Below, in pieces: positions 9,502-18,911 of a stretch of DNA of 64,000 bases (positions are counted from its first letter, which is position 1; each line of letters begins with the position of its first letter). The notes under the pieces were generated by a model, which ran no database searches, was not told where the DNA came from, and saw only the letters and a program-made list of their open reading frames with translations. The position numbers were made by a program, and so were the translations under genes. This DNA comes from Photobacterium sp. GJ3 (GTDB lineage: Bacteria > Pseudomonadota > Gammaproteobacteria > Enterobacterales > Vibrionaceae): positions 1,550,001 to 1,614,000 of the forward strand of contig NZ_CP073579.1 of NCBI RefSeq assembly GCF_018199995.1. The letters are read 5' to 3'.

Positions 9502-9971
9502 GGCAGCCGTTTCGCCGCAGACAGGGGGGCGTCGTCAGCTTGGAAATGGCGTTTCTGCTCCCTGTCTTTATCGGATTGCTGCTGTTGTTTGTCGATGTGG
9601 TCCGGGTGCACTGGCAGTACAGCACGCTGGAGCATGCGATGCGACAGGTGCTTCGTGAACATATGATCAGCAGTGTTCAGGGGAATCTGCCCAGCGCCGC
9701 AGAACTCAAGCAGGACATTTCCGGAAAACTGGTCGGCTCGCCTGCACTCAGTCTGTCGGTGACCCGCTATGGATCGCTGGCCGAGATGCTGGCGGCTGAC
9801 GACGGACTTGAGCCGGGAGAATCAGTGCCGCTTGCACCCTCTGATCCCGTACTCAAAGTGACCGCCAGGCTCAAACCAGCCATGACAATCTATCCGCTCT
9901 TTTTTACCGGGGCCCGGACGCTGGAATACCAAACCACACTGATGATGCTGTCAGACAGGATGCCAGAATGA
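9498..9971 (+). CDS. tadE: TadE pseudopilin (locus 1)
   Basis: A 157-residue minor pilin. The basic leader RRRQGG is followed by VVSLEMAFLLPVFIGLLLLF, the TadE-like prepilin motif with the conserved glutamate in the hydrophobic helix. The periplasmic remainder is short. It would be processed by TadV and serve in pilus initiation. Four-base overlaps on both sides tie it to tadD and tadF. Confidence 0.88.
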   Translation: MRQPFRRRQGGVVSLEMAFLLPVFIGLLLLFVDVVRVHWQYSTLEHAMRQVLREHMISSVQGNLPSAAELKQDISGKLVGSPALSLSVTRYGSLAEMLAADDGLEPGESVPLAPSDPVLKVTARLKPAMTIYPLFFTGARTLEYQTTLMMLSDRMPE

Positions 9972-10495
9972 AAAGACAGAATTCGAAACGCATCTGCCTG
10001 AATGCGGCGGGGAAGCAGCGCGGCGCAGCCAGTGTCGAGGCCGTCTTTATTTTTGGCTTTCTGGTGCTCTTTATTCTGGCGTGTTCCGATTTGCTCAGCC
10101 TGCTGCGCTTACAACAACGGCTCGATAATCTGGCTTATAACCTGACTCAAATGGCCACGATGACCACCTTCACGCCAAATTCAGATGCCGACAGCCCCTT
10201 TTCCTACTACGGCCGTTATACCCGGCAGCAACTGAAAGCCATGACCGCAGAGAACATGCCAGACAGTCAGTACGGGATGTCGATGCAATGGCGCAATCTG
10301 GCGACTGACGAGGCAGTTGAATTGATCGCATCTGGCAATTGTGAGGCATACAGCGACTGGCCAGCTTTGAGCCGGGGGATCTTTATCCGGGTGTCGGTTT
10401 GTCTGTCACCGGGAGAAATCAGGACAGGCAGTTGGGTGAGTGAGTGGGTGCTCGGGAAAACCCTGCGTGCCGGATACGTACAGGAAATTCAATGA
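9968..10495 (+). CDS. tadF: TadF pseudopilin (locus 1)
   Basis: A 175-residue minor pilin with the leader KQRGAASVEAVFIFGFLVLF, which has the same glutamate-in-helix plan as TadE. The rest is a small periplasmic domain with two cysteines (NCEAY and SVCLSP) that could pair. Position between tadE and the von Willebrand protein gene matches tadF. No counterpart is seen in locus 2. Confidence 0.85.
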   Translation: MKRQNSKRICLNAAGKQRGAASVEAVFIFGFLVLFILACSDLLSLLRLQQRLDNLAYNLTQMATMTTFTPNSDADSPFSYYGRYTRQQLKAMTAENMPDSQYGMSMQWRNLATDEAVELIASGNCEAYSDWPALSRGIFIRVSVCLSPGEIRTGSWVSEWVLGKTLRAGYVQEIQ

Positions 10496-11820
10496 AAGCT
10501 TCATTTTTTCGTCAGCAGGGGGCATTTTCTCCCGGCTTTATTCTGATGTTGATTGGGGTCGTGACTTTTGTCGTGACCACCAGCAGCATCATCCGGGCTT
10601 ATCAGGATCATGATCGGCTCAGTGGTGTGGCCGACATCGCGCTGCTGTCGGCTTCCGACAGTGATACACCCGCGAATGATGTCAGTGCCTTACTCAAAGC
10701 CAATCGCCTGCAGGCCAACGCGCAGATTCAGGCTGGCGAAGCGGGGGCCAGTTTACGGCTCACGAGTCAGAGTCAGGACATTCCGATAGGCGTGAAAGCA
10801 TCGACTCGCCAGGTGCAAAGCTCGGTTGAGATTGCCGTCGTGATTGATATTTCAGAGTCCATGCGCGGAGAGCCGCTGAATCAGGTGAAGAAGGGGCTGG
10901 AAGACTTTGCCGAAGTGCTTTACGCCAAAGAACGGCGGAATAACAACCGGGTTATCAGCCTGGTGCCCGCCAGTGGTTATGTGAATATTGGCTCTCATCC
11001 GACGTTTTTTGAACCGGCCAGTCTGTTGCCACCATTCAGTTTGCAGACCTTATTTTCGGAAAAGAACTGGGGCAACTTTTTACACCCGTCTGTACCTGGC
11101 CGGAGTCGGGATGCATTTTGTGCGTTTCTCCCGGAAGACGTCGGCGATATCGCAAAATCGGCTCAGGTGACTTCCCGCTGGATCCGGTCACTCGAATCCG
11201 CACCGGGGCGTGGGCAGTCGATCTGGCTGCAATTTGCCACCCAGCGGCCGCCTTTATCAAATTATGCCGATGGTACGCCGTTAAAAGCCGCTTATCCGTC
11301 AGATAATCCGGCCGATCGCTATCGGGAAGATGCATTGGCATCGCTGGGGTTGTTCGACTCTGCTGATTGCGGCGTCAGCCCAATCCTGGCGATGGCCCGG
11401 ACTCAGAACGAATATCAGCAGGGGATCGCGCAGCTCTATCCGGGGTTGAATACCAATACAGCCGAAGGGGTCCTTTGGGCGTGGCGTTTATTGTCACCGC
11501 AATGGCGCGGATTATGGCGAACAGAGCTGGCGGATTTACCGCGGGATTATGAGGCTCCGAATACTGTGAAAGTGATGGTATTGCTTTCTGACGGTGAGCA
11601 TAAAGTTAATCCAGCCGTTCGGGATAAAAAACAGGTCGCTTTGTGTCGTGAAATGAAAAAGCAGGGCATTCAGGTCTTCAGTATCGGTTATGGCAACAAT
11701 GCGCAGATTGTTCGTCAGTGTGCCGGTCCGGATGGATACTACGCCGCCAATGAGCGAAATATCCGAACGGTGTTCAGTGTGATTGCCAACACCATCAACG
11801 ACATTACGTTGGTGAAATAA
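10492..11820 (+). CDS. tadG: TadG von Willebrand-type pilus protein (locus 1)
   Basis: The start was set at the ATG at 10492, which overlaps the tadF stop as ATGA; an in-frame start at 10444 would give 16 unlikely extra residues. The protein (442 residues) has a TadE/G-like N-terminal anchor (GAFSPGFILMLIGVVTFVVT) and then a vWA domain starting VEIAVVIDISESMRG. The DISES sequence supplies the DxSxS metal site. A late block (VMVLLSDGEH) and a C-terminal IFSIGYG-like strand (QVFSIGYGNN) complete the fold. Such proteins are needed for pilus assembly or adhesion. It is the last gene of locus 1. Confidence 0.88.
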   Translation: MKASFFRQQGAFSPGFILMLIGVVTFVVTTSSIIRAYQDHDRLSGVADIALLSASDSDTPANDVSALLKANRLQANAQIQAGEAGASLRLTSQSQDIPIGVKASTRQVQSSVEIAVVIDISESMRGEPLNQVKKGLEDFAEVLYAKERRNNNRVISLVPASGYVNIGSHPTFFEPASLLPPFSLQTLFSEKNWGNFLHPSVPGRSRDAFCAFLPEDVGDIAKSAQVTSRWIRSLESAPGRGQSIWLQFATQRPPLSNYADGTPLKAAYPSDNPADRYREDALASLGLFDSADCGVSPILAMARTQNEYQQGIAQLYPGLNTNTAEGVLWAWRLLSPQWRGLWRTELADLPRDYEAPNTVKVMVLLSDGEHKVNPAVRDKKQVALCREMKKQGIQVFSIGYGNNAQIVRQCAGPDGYYAANERNIRTVFSVIANTINDITLVK

Positions 11821-11830
11821 CCTCCCTGCC

Positions 11831-11853
11831 CCCGGTTTACACTGTAAACCGGG
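11831..11853 (+). terminator. Perfect hairpin after tadG
   Basis: A 10-base stem (CCCGGTTTAC / GTAAACCGGG) with a three-base loop lies 10 bases after the tadG stop. There is no following T-run on either strand, so it may be a processing or transcript-stabilising hairpin or a factor-assisted terminator for the Tad operon rather than a classical one. Confidence 0.45.
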
Positions 11854-11932
11854 AACGCTCCCCCACATCTTTTCTGTCATTTGCCTCCACATTGACAACA
11901 CGTCAAAAAATCGCCGCTGGCTATACTTATGA

Positions 11933-12802
11933 TCGAGCATGCTGTGAGCACGGTATTTTCCCTTCCCTGGCAAGGGGAGGGTCAGGGTGGGGTTCGAGAA
12001 GCGCGCAAGGACTTGGCATGTGTGCACATGAACCCCCGCCGAGCCTCCCCCTTGAAAAGGGGGGAGGAACAGATCGAGTCTGCTGCGAGCACGGTATTTT
12101 CCCTCCCCTTGGCAAGGGGAGGGCCAGGGTGGGGTTCGAGAAGCGCGCATGGATTTGGCATGTGTGCACATGAATCCCCGCCGAGCCTCCCCCTTGAAAA
12201 GGGAGGAGGAACAGCTCGAGCATGCTGTGAGCACGGTATTTTCCCTCCCCTTGGCAAGGGGAGGGCCAGGGTGGGGTTCGAACAGCGCGCATGGACTTGG
12301 CATGTGTGCACATGAACCCCCGCCGAGCCTCCCCCCTTGAAAAGGGGGAGGAATTGCTCGAGTCTGTTGCGAGCACGGTATTTTCCCTCCCCTTGGCAAG
12401 GGGAGGGCCAGGGTGGGGTTCGAACAGCGCGCATGGATTTGGCATGTGTGCACATGAATCCCCGCCGAGCCTCCCCCTTGAAAAGGGGGGGAGGAACAGA
12501 TCGAGTCTGCTGCGAGCACGGTATTTTCCCTCCCCTTGGCAAGGGGAGGGCCAGGGTGGGGTTCGAACAGCGCGCATGGACTTGGCATGTGTGCACATGA
12601 ATCCCCGCCGAGCCTCCCCCTTGAAAAGGGGGAGGAACAGATCGAGTCTGCTGCGAGCACGGTATTTTCCCTCCCCTTGGCAAGGGGAGGGCCAGGGTGG
12701 GGTTCGAGAAGCGCGCATGGATTTGGCATGTGTGCACATGAATCCCCGCCGAGCCTCCCCCCTTGAAAAGGGGGAGGAATTGCCCGAGTTCGTTGCGAGC
12801 AG
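11933..12802. repeat. Tandem array of ~142 bp units with two G/C hairpins
   Basis: Six copies of a 141-143 base unit plus a partial one. The landmark GCACGGTATTTTCC recurs near 11949, 12090, 12232, 12374, 12517 and 12658. Each unit has one hairpin of the type CCCTCCCC-TTGGCA-GGGGAGGG followed by CCAGGGTGGGGTTCGA, a GTGTGCAC centre, and a second hairpin CCTCCCCC-TTGAAAA-GGGGGAGG. Copies differ by single bases and by the length of the G and C runs. It fills the space between tadG and the efflux operon. Long reading frames cross it on both strands because of the repetition and are not believed to be genes. The design resembles a mosaic of REP-like palindromes. Confidence 0.93.
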
Positions 12803-12890
12803 TGACTTGAATCCAAAAAATCGCCCCCAGTGATTTCAGGTGGCTGGGATACAGACCTTTCTGGTTTTGTCTTCGTACAGGAGCACAAGG

Positions 12891-13967
12891 ATGAAAGTCA
12901 CCCTGATCGTCGGTTCGCTGATCTTGCTGGCACTGGCATTTGGCATTGGTTACACCGAATATCAGCAACGCGCACAATCGCTGGCGAAACCCGCTCGTCC
13001 TGTCCCGAATGTGATTGTTCAGCCGGTGGTACGGCAGGAAGTTGCACGGTTGGTTGAAGCCTTGGGTACGGTCAAATCCCGGGAATCTGTCCAGATCACC
13101 GCCAAAGTGACGGAAAAAGTTGATCGGGTGCATTTTGAGGATGGCCAGCAAGTCAACGCCGGTGCCTTACTGGTGACACTGACATCAGGTGAACAGCAGG
13201 CCAAAGTTCGTGCAGCGCAGGCAAACCTGAGTGAGCAGCAGCGGGAATATCGCCGGATTGAAGGGCTGGTGCGGAAGAATACGGTCGCCCGCTCGGAACT
13301 GGACAAGCTCAGAACCGGGATTGAAGTGGCCCGGGCGATTCTGGCGCAGAATCAGGCCGAACTGGAAGCGCGGACCCTTGTCGCGCCTTTTGCCGGTCTG
13401 CTCGGATTTCGTCAGATCAGTCAGGGGGCGCTGGTCACACCGGGCATGGTGGTGACTACGCTGGATGCACTGGATACCGTCAAACTGGATTTCTCGGTGC
13501 CGGAACGGTTTCTGGGTCAAATCCAGTCCGGAGCCCGGGTGAATGGCCGGGTGGCGGCATTTCCGGATCTGGTGTTCAGCGGCAAAGTCACCGGACTCAA
13601 CAGCCGGGTGGATCCACAAACCCGAGCGGTTGAAGTACGGGCGCGGGTGGAAAACCCGCAACTGTTGCTGCGGCCCGGTATGCTGATGACGCTGACATTG
13701 ACACTGGAAGCCCGCTCTGGGCTGGTGGTGCCGGAAGAGGCCATCATCCCACGGCAGACGAAGCACTTTCTGATGGTGGTGAATGGCGAGAATGTCGTCG
13801 AGCAGCGGCCTGTTCAGCTGGGATTCCGCAGCCGGGGTGAAGTGGAAATTCTCAGCGGGGTGCAGGAAGGTGAGCAAGTGATTACCCGCGGCATGGATAA
13901 AGTGCGGCCGGGTCAGACGGTGACGACCCAACCCACGGAGCATTTTACCCATCGGGAGGCGGGCTGA
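12891..13967 (+). CDS. RND efflux periplasmic adaptor (membrane fusion protein)
   Basis: A 358-residue adaptor of the AcrA/MexA type that links an inner-membrane RND pump to an outer-membrane channel. After an N-terminal anchor (TLIVGSLILLALAFGIGY) come the split lipoyl domain (EALGTVKSRESVQITAKV and LVAPFAGLLGFRQIS), a helical hairpin (QANLSEQQREYRRIEGLV) and the beta-barrel region (VNGRVAAFPDLVFSGKV). The ATG at 12891 with GGAG upstream is preferred to an in-frame start at 12840. It overlaps the pump gene by one base (TGATG). No outer-membrane factor gene is nearby. Confidence 0.9.
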   Translation: MKVTLIVGSLILLALAFGIGYTEYQQRAQSLAKPARPVPNVIVQPVVRQEVARLVEALGTVKSRESVQITAKVTEKVDRVHFEDGQQVNAGALLVTLTSGEQQAKVRAAQANLSEQQREYRRIEGLVRKNTVARSELDKLRTGIEVARAILAQNQAELEARTLVAPFAGLLGFRQISQGALVTPGMVVTTLDALDTVKLDFSVPERFLGQIQSGARVNGRVAAFPDLVFSGKVTGLNSRVDPQTRAVEVRARVENPQLLLRPGMLMTLTLTLEARSGLVVPEEAIIPRQTKHFLMVVNGENVVEQRPVQLGFRSRGEVEILSGVQEGEQVITRGMDKVRPGQTVTTQPTEHFTHREAG

Positions 13968-16900
13968 TGTTTCTGACGGATCTTGCGGTTCGCCGCCCTG
14001 TGTTTGGTTCGGTGATCAGCTTGCTGCTGATCACTTTTGGTCTGGTTGCGTACGATCGGCTGCCATTGCGTGAATATCCGGATATCGACCCGCCCATTGT
14101 GACTATCTCGACGAACTATCGCGGGGCATCTGCAGCGATCGTGGAAAGCCGGATCACCCAGATTGTTGAAGACCGGGTATCCGGTATTGAAGGGATCCGC
14201 AATATCAGTTCTACCAGCAGCGATGGCCGTTCGGATGTCACACTGGAGTTTGGCATCGGACGGGATATCGACGCAGCCGCCAATGATGTCCGCGACCGGA
14301 TCTCGGGCATTCTCAATAACCTACCGGATGAAGCCGACCCCCCGGAAGTGCAGAAAGCCGAAGGGAATTCTGAAGTCATTATGTGGCTCAATCTGGTCTC
14401 TGACCGATTGGATACGCTGGCGCTGACCGATTACGCCAACCGTTATCTGGTGGATCGCTTTTCGGTGCTGGACGGCGTGGCCGCCGTGCGGATAGGCGGT
14501 GGGAAAGAATATGCGATGCGGATCTGGATTGACCGACAAAAGCTGGCGTCTCGCAGGCTGACGGTGGCCGATGTTGAACAGGCGCTGCGGGCGGATAACG
14601 TTGAGCTCCCCGCAGGCTCCATCGAGTCGGAGAACCGGCAGTTTTCAATTCGCACCCAGCGCAGCTTTCTGGCGCCGGAAGACTTTTCCCGGCTGGTCAT
14701 TGGCGTCGGGGAAGACGGTTATCTGATCCGGCTGGCCGATGTCGCAGCGGTTGAACTGGCGGCGGAAGAAGAAAAAATCATGTTCCGTGGCAATACGCAG
14801 GACATGATTGGGCTGGGGATCAACCGGCAATCCACGGCCAATACGCTGGCCGTTGCCCGCTCGGTGAACGCGCTGGTGGCGCAGATCAACCCAACGCTGC
14901 CGGAAGGCATGGAAATTAAAGAATCCTATGATTCCTCGGTGTTCATTCAGGCATCGATCGATGAAGTCTATAAAACCCTGTTTATCGCGCTGTTGCTGGT
15001 CATCCTGACGATTTATCTGTTTCTCGGCAGTGTCCGGGCCATGCTGATCCCGGCGCTGACCGTGCCGGTATCGCTGATCGGGACCTTTATCATTCTGTAT
15101 GCGCTGGGCTACACCATCAATTTACTGACCTTACTGGCGCTGATTCTGGCGATCGGGATTGTTGTCGATGATGCCATTGTCATGCTGGAGAATATCCACC
15201 GCCGGATTGAGCTGGGGGAATCCCCGCTGAAGGCGGCATTTCTTGGTGCGCGGCAGGTGGGGTTTGCCATTGTGGCGACCACAGTGGTGCTGATTTCCGT
15301 GTTCCTGCCGATCGGTTTTCTTGAAGGCGATCTCGGCAAGTTGTTCCGGGAATTCTCGGTGGCCATGAGTACCGCCGTGCTGCTGTCTTCGCTGGTCGCG
15401 CTGACGCTCACGCCGATGATGGGCTCAAAAATCATGCAGCCGGTCGAAAGCGAGCCCTGGCTGGTGCGTCAGGTCAGCACGGTGCTGGACCGTCTCACCG
15501 GGTTTTATCGCCGGTCGCTGGCGAATTGGTTACGTCGGCCTTATCTCATTGTGGGCATGCTGGTGGTGATGCTGTGCGGCAGTGTCTGGCTGGCCAACCG
15601 GATTCCGACCGAATTTGCCCCACGTGAAGATCGCGGCGCAATGTTCATTCTGATCAACGGCCCGCAGGGGGCCAGTTATGAATATATGCAGCCGTATATG
15701 AATGAAATCGAACACCGGCTGATGCCGATGGTTGAAGCGGGCGAAATCATGCGGTTGCTGGTCCGTGCGCCGCGAGGCTGGGGACAACTGGAAGATTTCT
15801 CCAATGGGTTTGCCATTGTGGTGCTGGAGGACTGGGCGCAGCGACGCAATGCGTTTGTGATCATCCGGGATATTCAGCAACGGCTGCGTGATCTGGCTGG
15901 CGTCACGGCGTTTGCGGTGATGCGCCAGCCGTTTGGCCGCGGGGTGAATAAACCGGTGCAGTTTGTGGTGGGTGGCGGCACCTATGAACAGCTGGCTCAG
16001 TGGCGCGATATTCTGATGGAGCAGGCAGCACAAAATCCGGGTTTGGAAGGCTTGGATCATGATTACAAAGAAACCAAACCGTTACTGGGCGTAAATATCA
16101 ATATCGAGCGGGCGGGTGATTTAGGGGTTTCGGTCACCGAGATTGGCCAGACCCTGGAATCTATGCTGGGTTCAAGAGTAGTGACCCGGTATGAATGGCG
16201 CGGAGAAGAATATGATGTGCTGATCGAAGGTCAGCCGGCACGCCAGAATACACCGCAGGATCTCAGCAATCTGTATGTGCGCTCCAGCCACAACGGCGAG
16301 CTGATCCCATTGTCGAATCTGGTCTCAGTCACCGAATACGCCGACGCCCCCACGCTGAATCGCTTTAACCGGATCCGGGCCGTCACCATCGAGGCGAATC
16401 TTGCCGATAATTATACTTTGGGAGAAGCACTGACCTACCTGAACGGTTTGGTACAGCAATATTTACCTGCTGATGCCGTGGTGAACTACAAAGGGCCGTC
16501 GCAGGATTTTCAAACCGCCAGCCATTCGATTCTTTTTGTTTTTGCGCTGGCCTTAGCGGTGGTGTTTCTGGTGCTGGCGGCGCAGTTTGAGAGCTACATT
16601 CACCCACTGGTGATTATGCTGACGGTCCCGCTGGCCACTTTTGGTGCCTTGCTGGGCCTGTACTTTACCGGGCAGACGCTCAACATCTATTCGCAAATCG
16701 GCATCATTATGCTGGTGGGTCTGGCGGCGAAAAACGGGATTCTGATTGTCGAATTTGCCAATCAGCTGCGGGATCAGGGCACGGCCTATCAGGATGCCGT
16801 GATCGATGCAGCCTGTGCCCGCCTGCGTCCGATTCTGATGACGGCGATTACCACCGCGGCTGGCGCTGTGCCCTTAATTCTGGCAACCGGTGCTGGTGCT

Positions 16901-17095
16901 GAAACCCGGCTGGTGATCGGGATTGTGGTCTTGTGCGGCATCACGGTCGCCACCTGTTTTACCTTGCTGGTGATCCCAGTGGTTTATCATTTGCTTGCCC
17001 GCCATACCAACAGTCCGGAGTTTGTCACCCGCCAGTTGGAGAAAGAACTGGCCGAAGACAACACGGTATTGCTGAAGAAAAAGCGGCTGGGGTAA
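13967..17095 (+). CDS. RND multidrug efflux pump (HAE1 family)
   Basis: A 1042-residue inner-membrane proton antiporter of the AcrB/MexB superfamily, the usual full length. The N-terminus (RRPVFGSVISLLLITFGL) and first porter block (YPDIDPPIVTISTNYRGA) are typical. Transmembrane helix 4 has the proton-relay aspartate pair in GIVVDDAIVMLENIHRRIE. The late helices (MLVGLAAKNGILIVEFAN) include the conserved lysine. With the adaptor it forms a two-gene efflux operon that probably borrows a TolC-like channel. The substrate cannot be told from the sequence. Confidence 0.93.
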   Translation: MFLTDLAVRRPVFGSVISLLLITFGLVAYDRLPLREYPDIDPPIVTISTNYRGASAAIVESRITQIVEDRVSGIEGIRNISSTSSDGRSDVTLEFGIGRDIDAAANDVRDRISGILNNLPDEADPPEVQKAEGNSEVIMWLNLVSDRLDTLALTDYANRYLVDRFSVLDGVAAVRIGGGKEYAMRIWIDRQKLASRRLTVADVEQALRADNVELPAGSIESENRQFSIRTQRSFLAPEDFSRLVIGVGEDGYLIRLADVAAVELAAEEEKIMFRGNTQDMIGLGINRQSTANTLAVARSVNALVAQINPTLPEGMEIKESYDSSVFIQASIDEVYKTLFIALLLVILTIYLFLGSVRAMLIPALTVPVSLIGTFIILYALGYTINLLTLLALILAIGIVVDDAIVMLENIHRRIELGESPLKAAFLGARQVGFAIVATTVVLISVFLPIGFLEGDLGKLFREFSVAMSTAVLLSSLVALTLTPMMGSKIMQPVESEPWLVRQVSTVLDRLTGFYRRSLANWLRRPYLIVGMLVVMLCGSVWLANRIPTEFAPREDRGAMFILINGPQGASYEYMQPYMNEIEHRLMPMVEAGEIMRLLVRAPRGWGQLEDFSNGFAIVVLEDWAQRRNAFVIIRDIQQRLRDLAGVTAFAVMRQPFGRGVNKPVQFVVGGGTYEQLAQWRDILMEQAAQNPGLEGLDHDYKETKPLLGVNINIERAGDLGVSVTEIGQTLESMLGSRVVTRYEWRGEEYDVLIEGQPARQNTPQDLSNLYVRSSHNGELIPLSNLVSVTEYADAPTLNRFNRIRAVTIEANLADNYTLGEALTYLNGLVQQYLPADAVVNYKGPSQDFQTASHSILFVFALALAVVFLVLAAQFESYIHPLVIMLTVPLATFGALLGLYFTGQTLNIYSQIGIIMLVGLAAKNGILIVEFANQLRDQGTAYQDAVIDAACARLRPILMTAITTAAGAVPLILATGAGAETRLVIGIVVLCGITVATCFTLLVIPVVYHLLARHTNSPEFVTRQLEKELAEDNTVLLKKKRLG

Positions 17096-17246
17096 GGTTG
17101 AATGGCCATCCGCCGGATAGGCATCCAACTGAATTTTATGAATATCTCTGACTGAATCCGATTTAATCTTTGGGCATGAATGCCGCCATGCAATTGGATG
17201 TATGAAGGTGTTTTTTTTCCTGAAAGCACCGCCTTGGAGAGAATTC

Positions 17247-18005
17247 GTGAAAATCAATCAGAATCTATTGGTGTTGATTGGGGGACTGAGTGTTTTATAT
17301 GGCATTGATGTCTTATTGGGCGACAAACTGAGATTATCCCATGTCATTCACGAACCACCGCCTCAGGTCAGTGCAACGCCATTGTCCCGGAATGATTTTC
17401 AGATTGTGCAGCAACCGGAAAGTGATGCGGAGTATGCTGACCGGCTGAGAAAAGTTGATCGTGCTTTTGAGACTTATCATCTGGATCGGGATCGCCCCTA
17501 TTTGTATGTTGGGGAAATGAAATCTGTGAAGCAGAGTTCAACACAGATGGGCAATCATGTGATGACGGTTTCCTGGCCCACGACACCTTCTTCTTATGCT
17601 GTGGTTTATCAGGCTGCAAAAGACAGCGCGTTTGCCGGAGATTATGTCTATGTCGATCAAAGTTCAGGTCACACCAAAGTGTATCGGCTTCCGGAATCGG
17701 ATGTCAGGCTGATGTCGGATCTGCCGAATTTGCAAGCCAGGATTCAATCTCAAAATATCAGGGCAGGTGACGACAAGGAGCGCCAATGGATTCAGATCTT
17801 TGCTGAGCGTCTGGTGGCCAGAAATATATGCCCGAGCATTCGTTCTGCAGCCCGGTATGAAGGGTGGAATATCACTGTATTCTGCGGGGATGGCATGGCA
17901 TATAAAATGAGCTTGCAGGACATTCAGGCGGATGCGCCAATCCAGACCCGAATCGTTCACGAGTATGCACAGTTCAATCGTCCTGCCGGGGTTTCAACTC
18001 AATAA
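17247..18005 (+). CDS. Hypothetical membrane-anchored protein
   Basis: No family is recognised. The GTG at 17247 is preferred because GGAGA lies about eight bases upstream; an in-frame ATG at 17202 has a weaker site. The roughly 252-residue product begins with one hydrophobic helix (NLLVLIGGLSVLYGIDVLLG), so it is probably exported and anchored. The remainder has a possible cysteine pair (RNICPSI and VFCGDGMA) and conserved-looking polar segments such as DRPYLYVGEMKSV. It stands alone downstream of the efflux pump and is convergent with the regulator at 18042. Confidence 0.6.
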   Translation: MKINQNLLVLIGGLSVLYGIDVLLGDKLRLSHVIHEPPPQVSATPLSRNDFQIVQQPESDAEYADRLRKVDRAFETYHLDRDRPYLYVGEMKSVKQSSTQMGNHVMTVSWPTTPSSYAVVYQAAKDSAFAGDYVYVDQSSGHTKVYRLPESDVRLMSDLPNLQARIQSQNIRAGDDKERQWIQIFAERLVARNICPSIRSAARYEGWNITVFCGDGMAYKMSLQDIQADAPIQTRIVHEYAQFNRPAGVSTQ

Positions 18006-18041
18006 AGCGGGTCGGGTCTCTTTCGGTGGTAAAGGCCGCTT

Positions 18042-18817
18042 TTACACTGTAAATCCGTTGGTCGCTGCCCACAGCTGAACCTCGTGTTGATGGCACAGCG
18101 CCTCAATGGCCGCATCTGGCTGTTCAATAAACATGGCGCTCATTTCATGAAGCTGGCCGCTGATCACCGGGGCATAGCGACCCAGTTTGCTGGTGTCGGC
18201 GACCAGCCAGCATTGTTCACTCTGGGCAATAATGGTTCGGGAGAGCGCAGCTTCTTCCGGGCTGAAATCCAGCAATGCCCCGTTCTGGCCGAGCCCGCCG
18301 ACACCAAAAACGCCGTACTGAATATAGAAGCGGCGGTAAAAATCTGTGGTGGCTTCCCCAACGGTATCCTTGTCTTTGGCTCTGAGTGTGCCGCCAGCCA
18401 AATGAATGGTGGCGTTTGGGTTCAGGCTGAGCGTCAGCGCGGCCTGTATATTATTGGTGATCAGTGTCAGCCCCGGATGGTCGAGCAATGCCTGTGCCAC
18501 ATATTTTGGCGTGGTGCCAATGCCCAGAAACAGGCTGCATCCTTCGGGCAGTTGGCTGGCGACCTGCCGTGCAATGGCCTGTTTGGCCGCGGAGTGCAGG
18601 GTGTCCCGGTTCGCAAAGGGTAAGTTATCCTGACTGCTGGGCAGGGTAATCCCCCATGGACACGGCGAACGAGGCCCAATTCATTCAGGTCGTTGAAGTC
18701 TTTACGAATGGTCTGCACCGAGACCTGACATTGTTCAACCAGCGTATTACTGGAGAGCACGCCCGGATGTTGCTGCAGATAGTCAAGAATCGCCTGCTGG
18801 CGGGCTGAGAGTTTCAT
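18042..18817 (-). pseudogene. GlpR/DeoR-type repressor broken by a one-base frameshift
   Basis: Frame 1 (from ATG 18817) gives the DeoR helix-turn-helix: LSARQQAILDYLQQHPG, QCQVSVQTIRKDFNDLNELG and RRVHGG. Frame 2 then gives the whole sensor domain: GCSLFLGIGTTPKYVAQALL, TLITNNIQAA, LAGGTLRAKD, GEATTDF and DTSKLGR. Adding one base to the run of five C at 18651-18655 (plus strand) restores one protein reading RRVHGG-ITLPSSQDNLPF. The joined sequence follows GlpR, the glycerol-3-phosphate-responsive repressor, in order and spacing. It sits beside a ugp transporter operon, which fits. Either a true null mutation, a variable homopolymer or a sequencing error. Confidence 0.8.
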
Positions 18818-18851
18818 GATGATGCTGGATGCTCCGGGTTGTGCTCTTTTC

Positions 18852-18890
18852 CTGAACGTCACGGGGTCCCCGCCTGCACGGGGACGACCA
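18852..18890. repeat. Single copy of the CCCCGCCTGCGCGGGG-type palindrome
   Basis: The stretch GAACGTCACGGGGTCCCC-GCCTGCAC-GGGGACGACC lies between the regulator and ugpC. It has the same core and flanks (ACGTCAC-GGG, GGGGACGAC) as the unit repeated six times at 58275-59345, so this is a solitary copy of that dispersed element. Confidence 0.75.
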
Positions 18891-18911
18891 CTGAATGCTT
18901 GGCGACTATTC

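Noticed and set aside
10444..10491. Upstream start for tadG of locus 1
   Set aside because: The extra 16 residues are not pilin-like and lie deep in tadF; the ATGA overlap start is in keeping with the rest of the operon.
11892..13151. Long open frames on both strands across the 142 bp array (up to 450 and 389 codons)
   Set aside because: They consist of the repeat unit read over and over, exist in several frames at once and overlap real genes; no ribosome site or domain.
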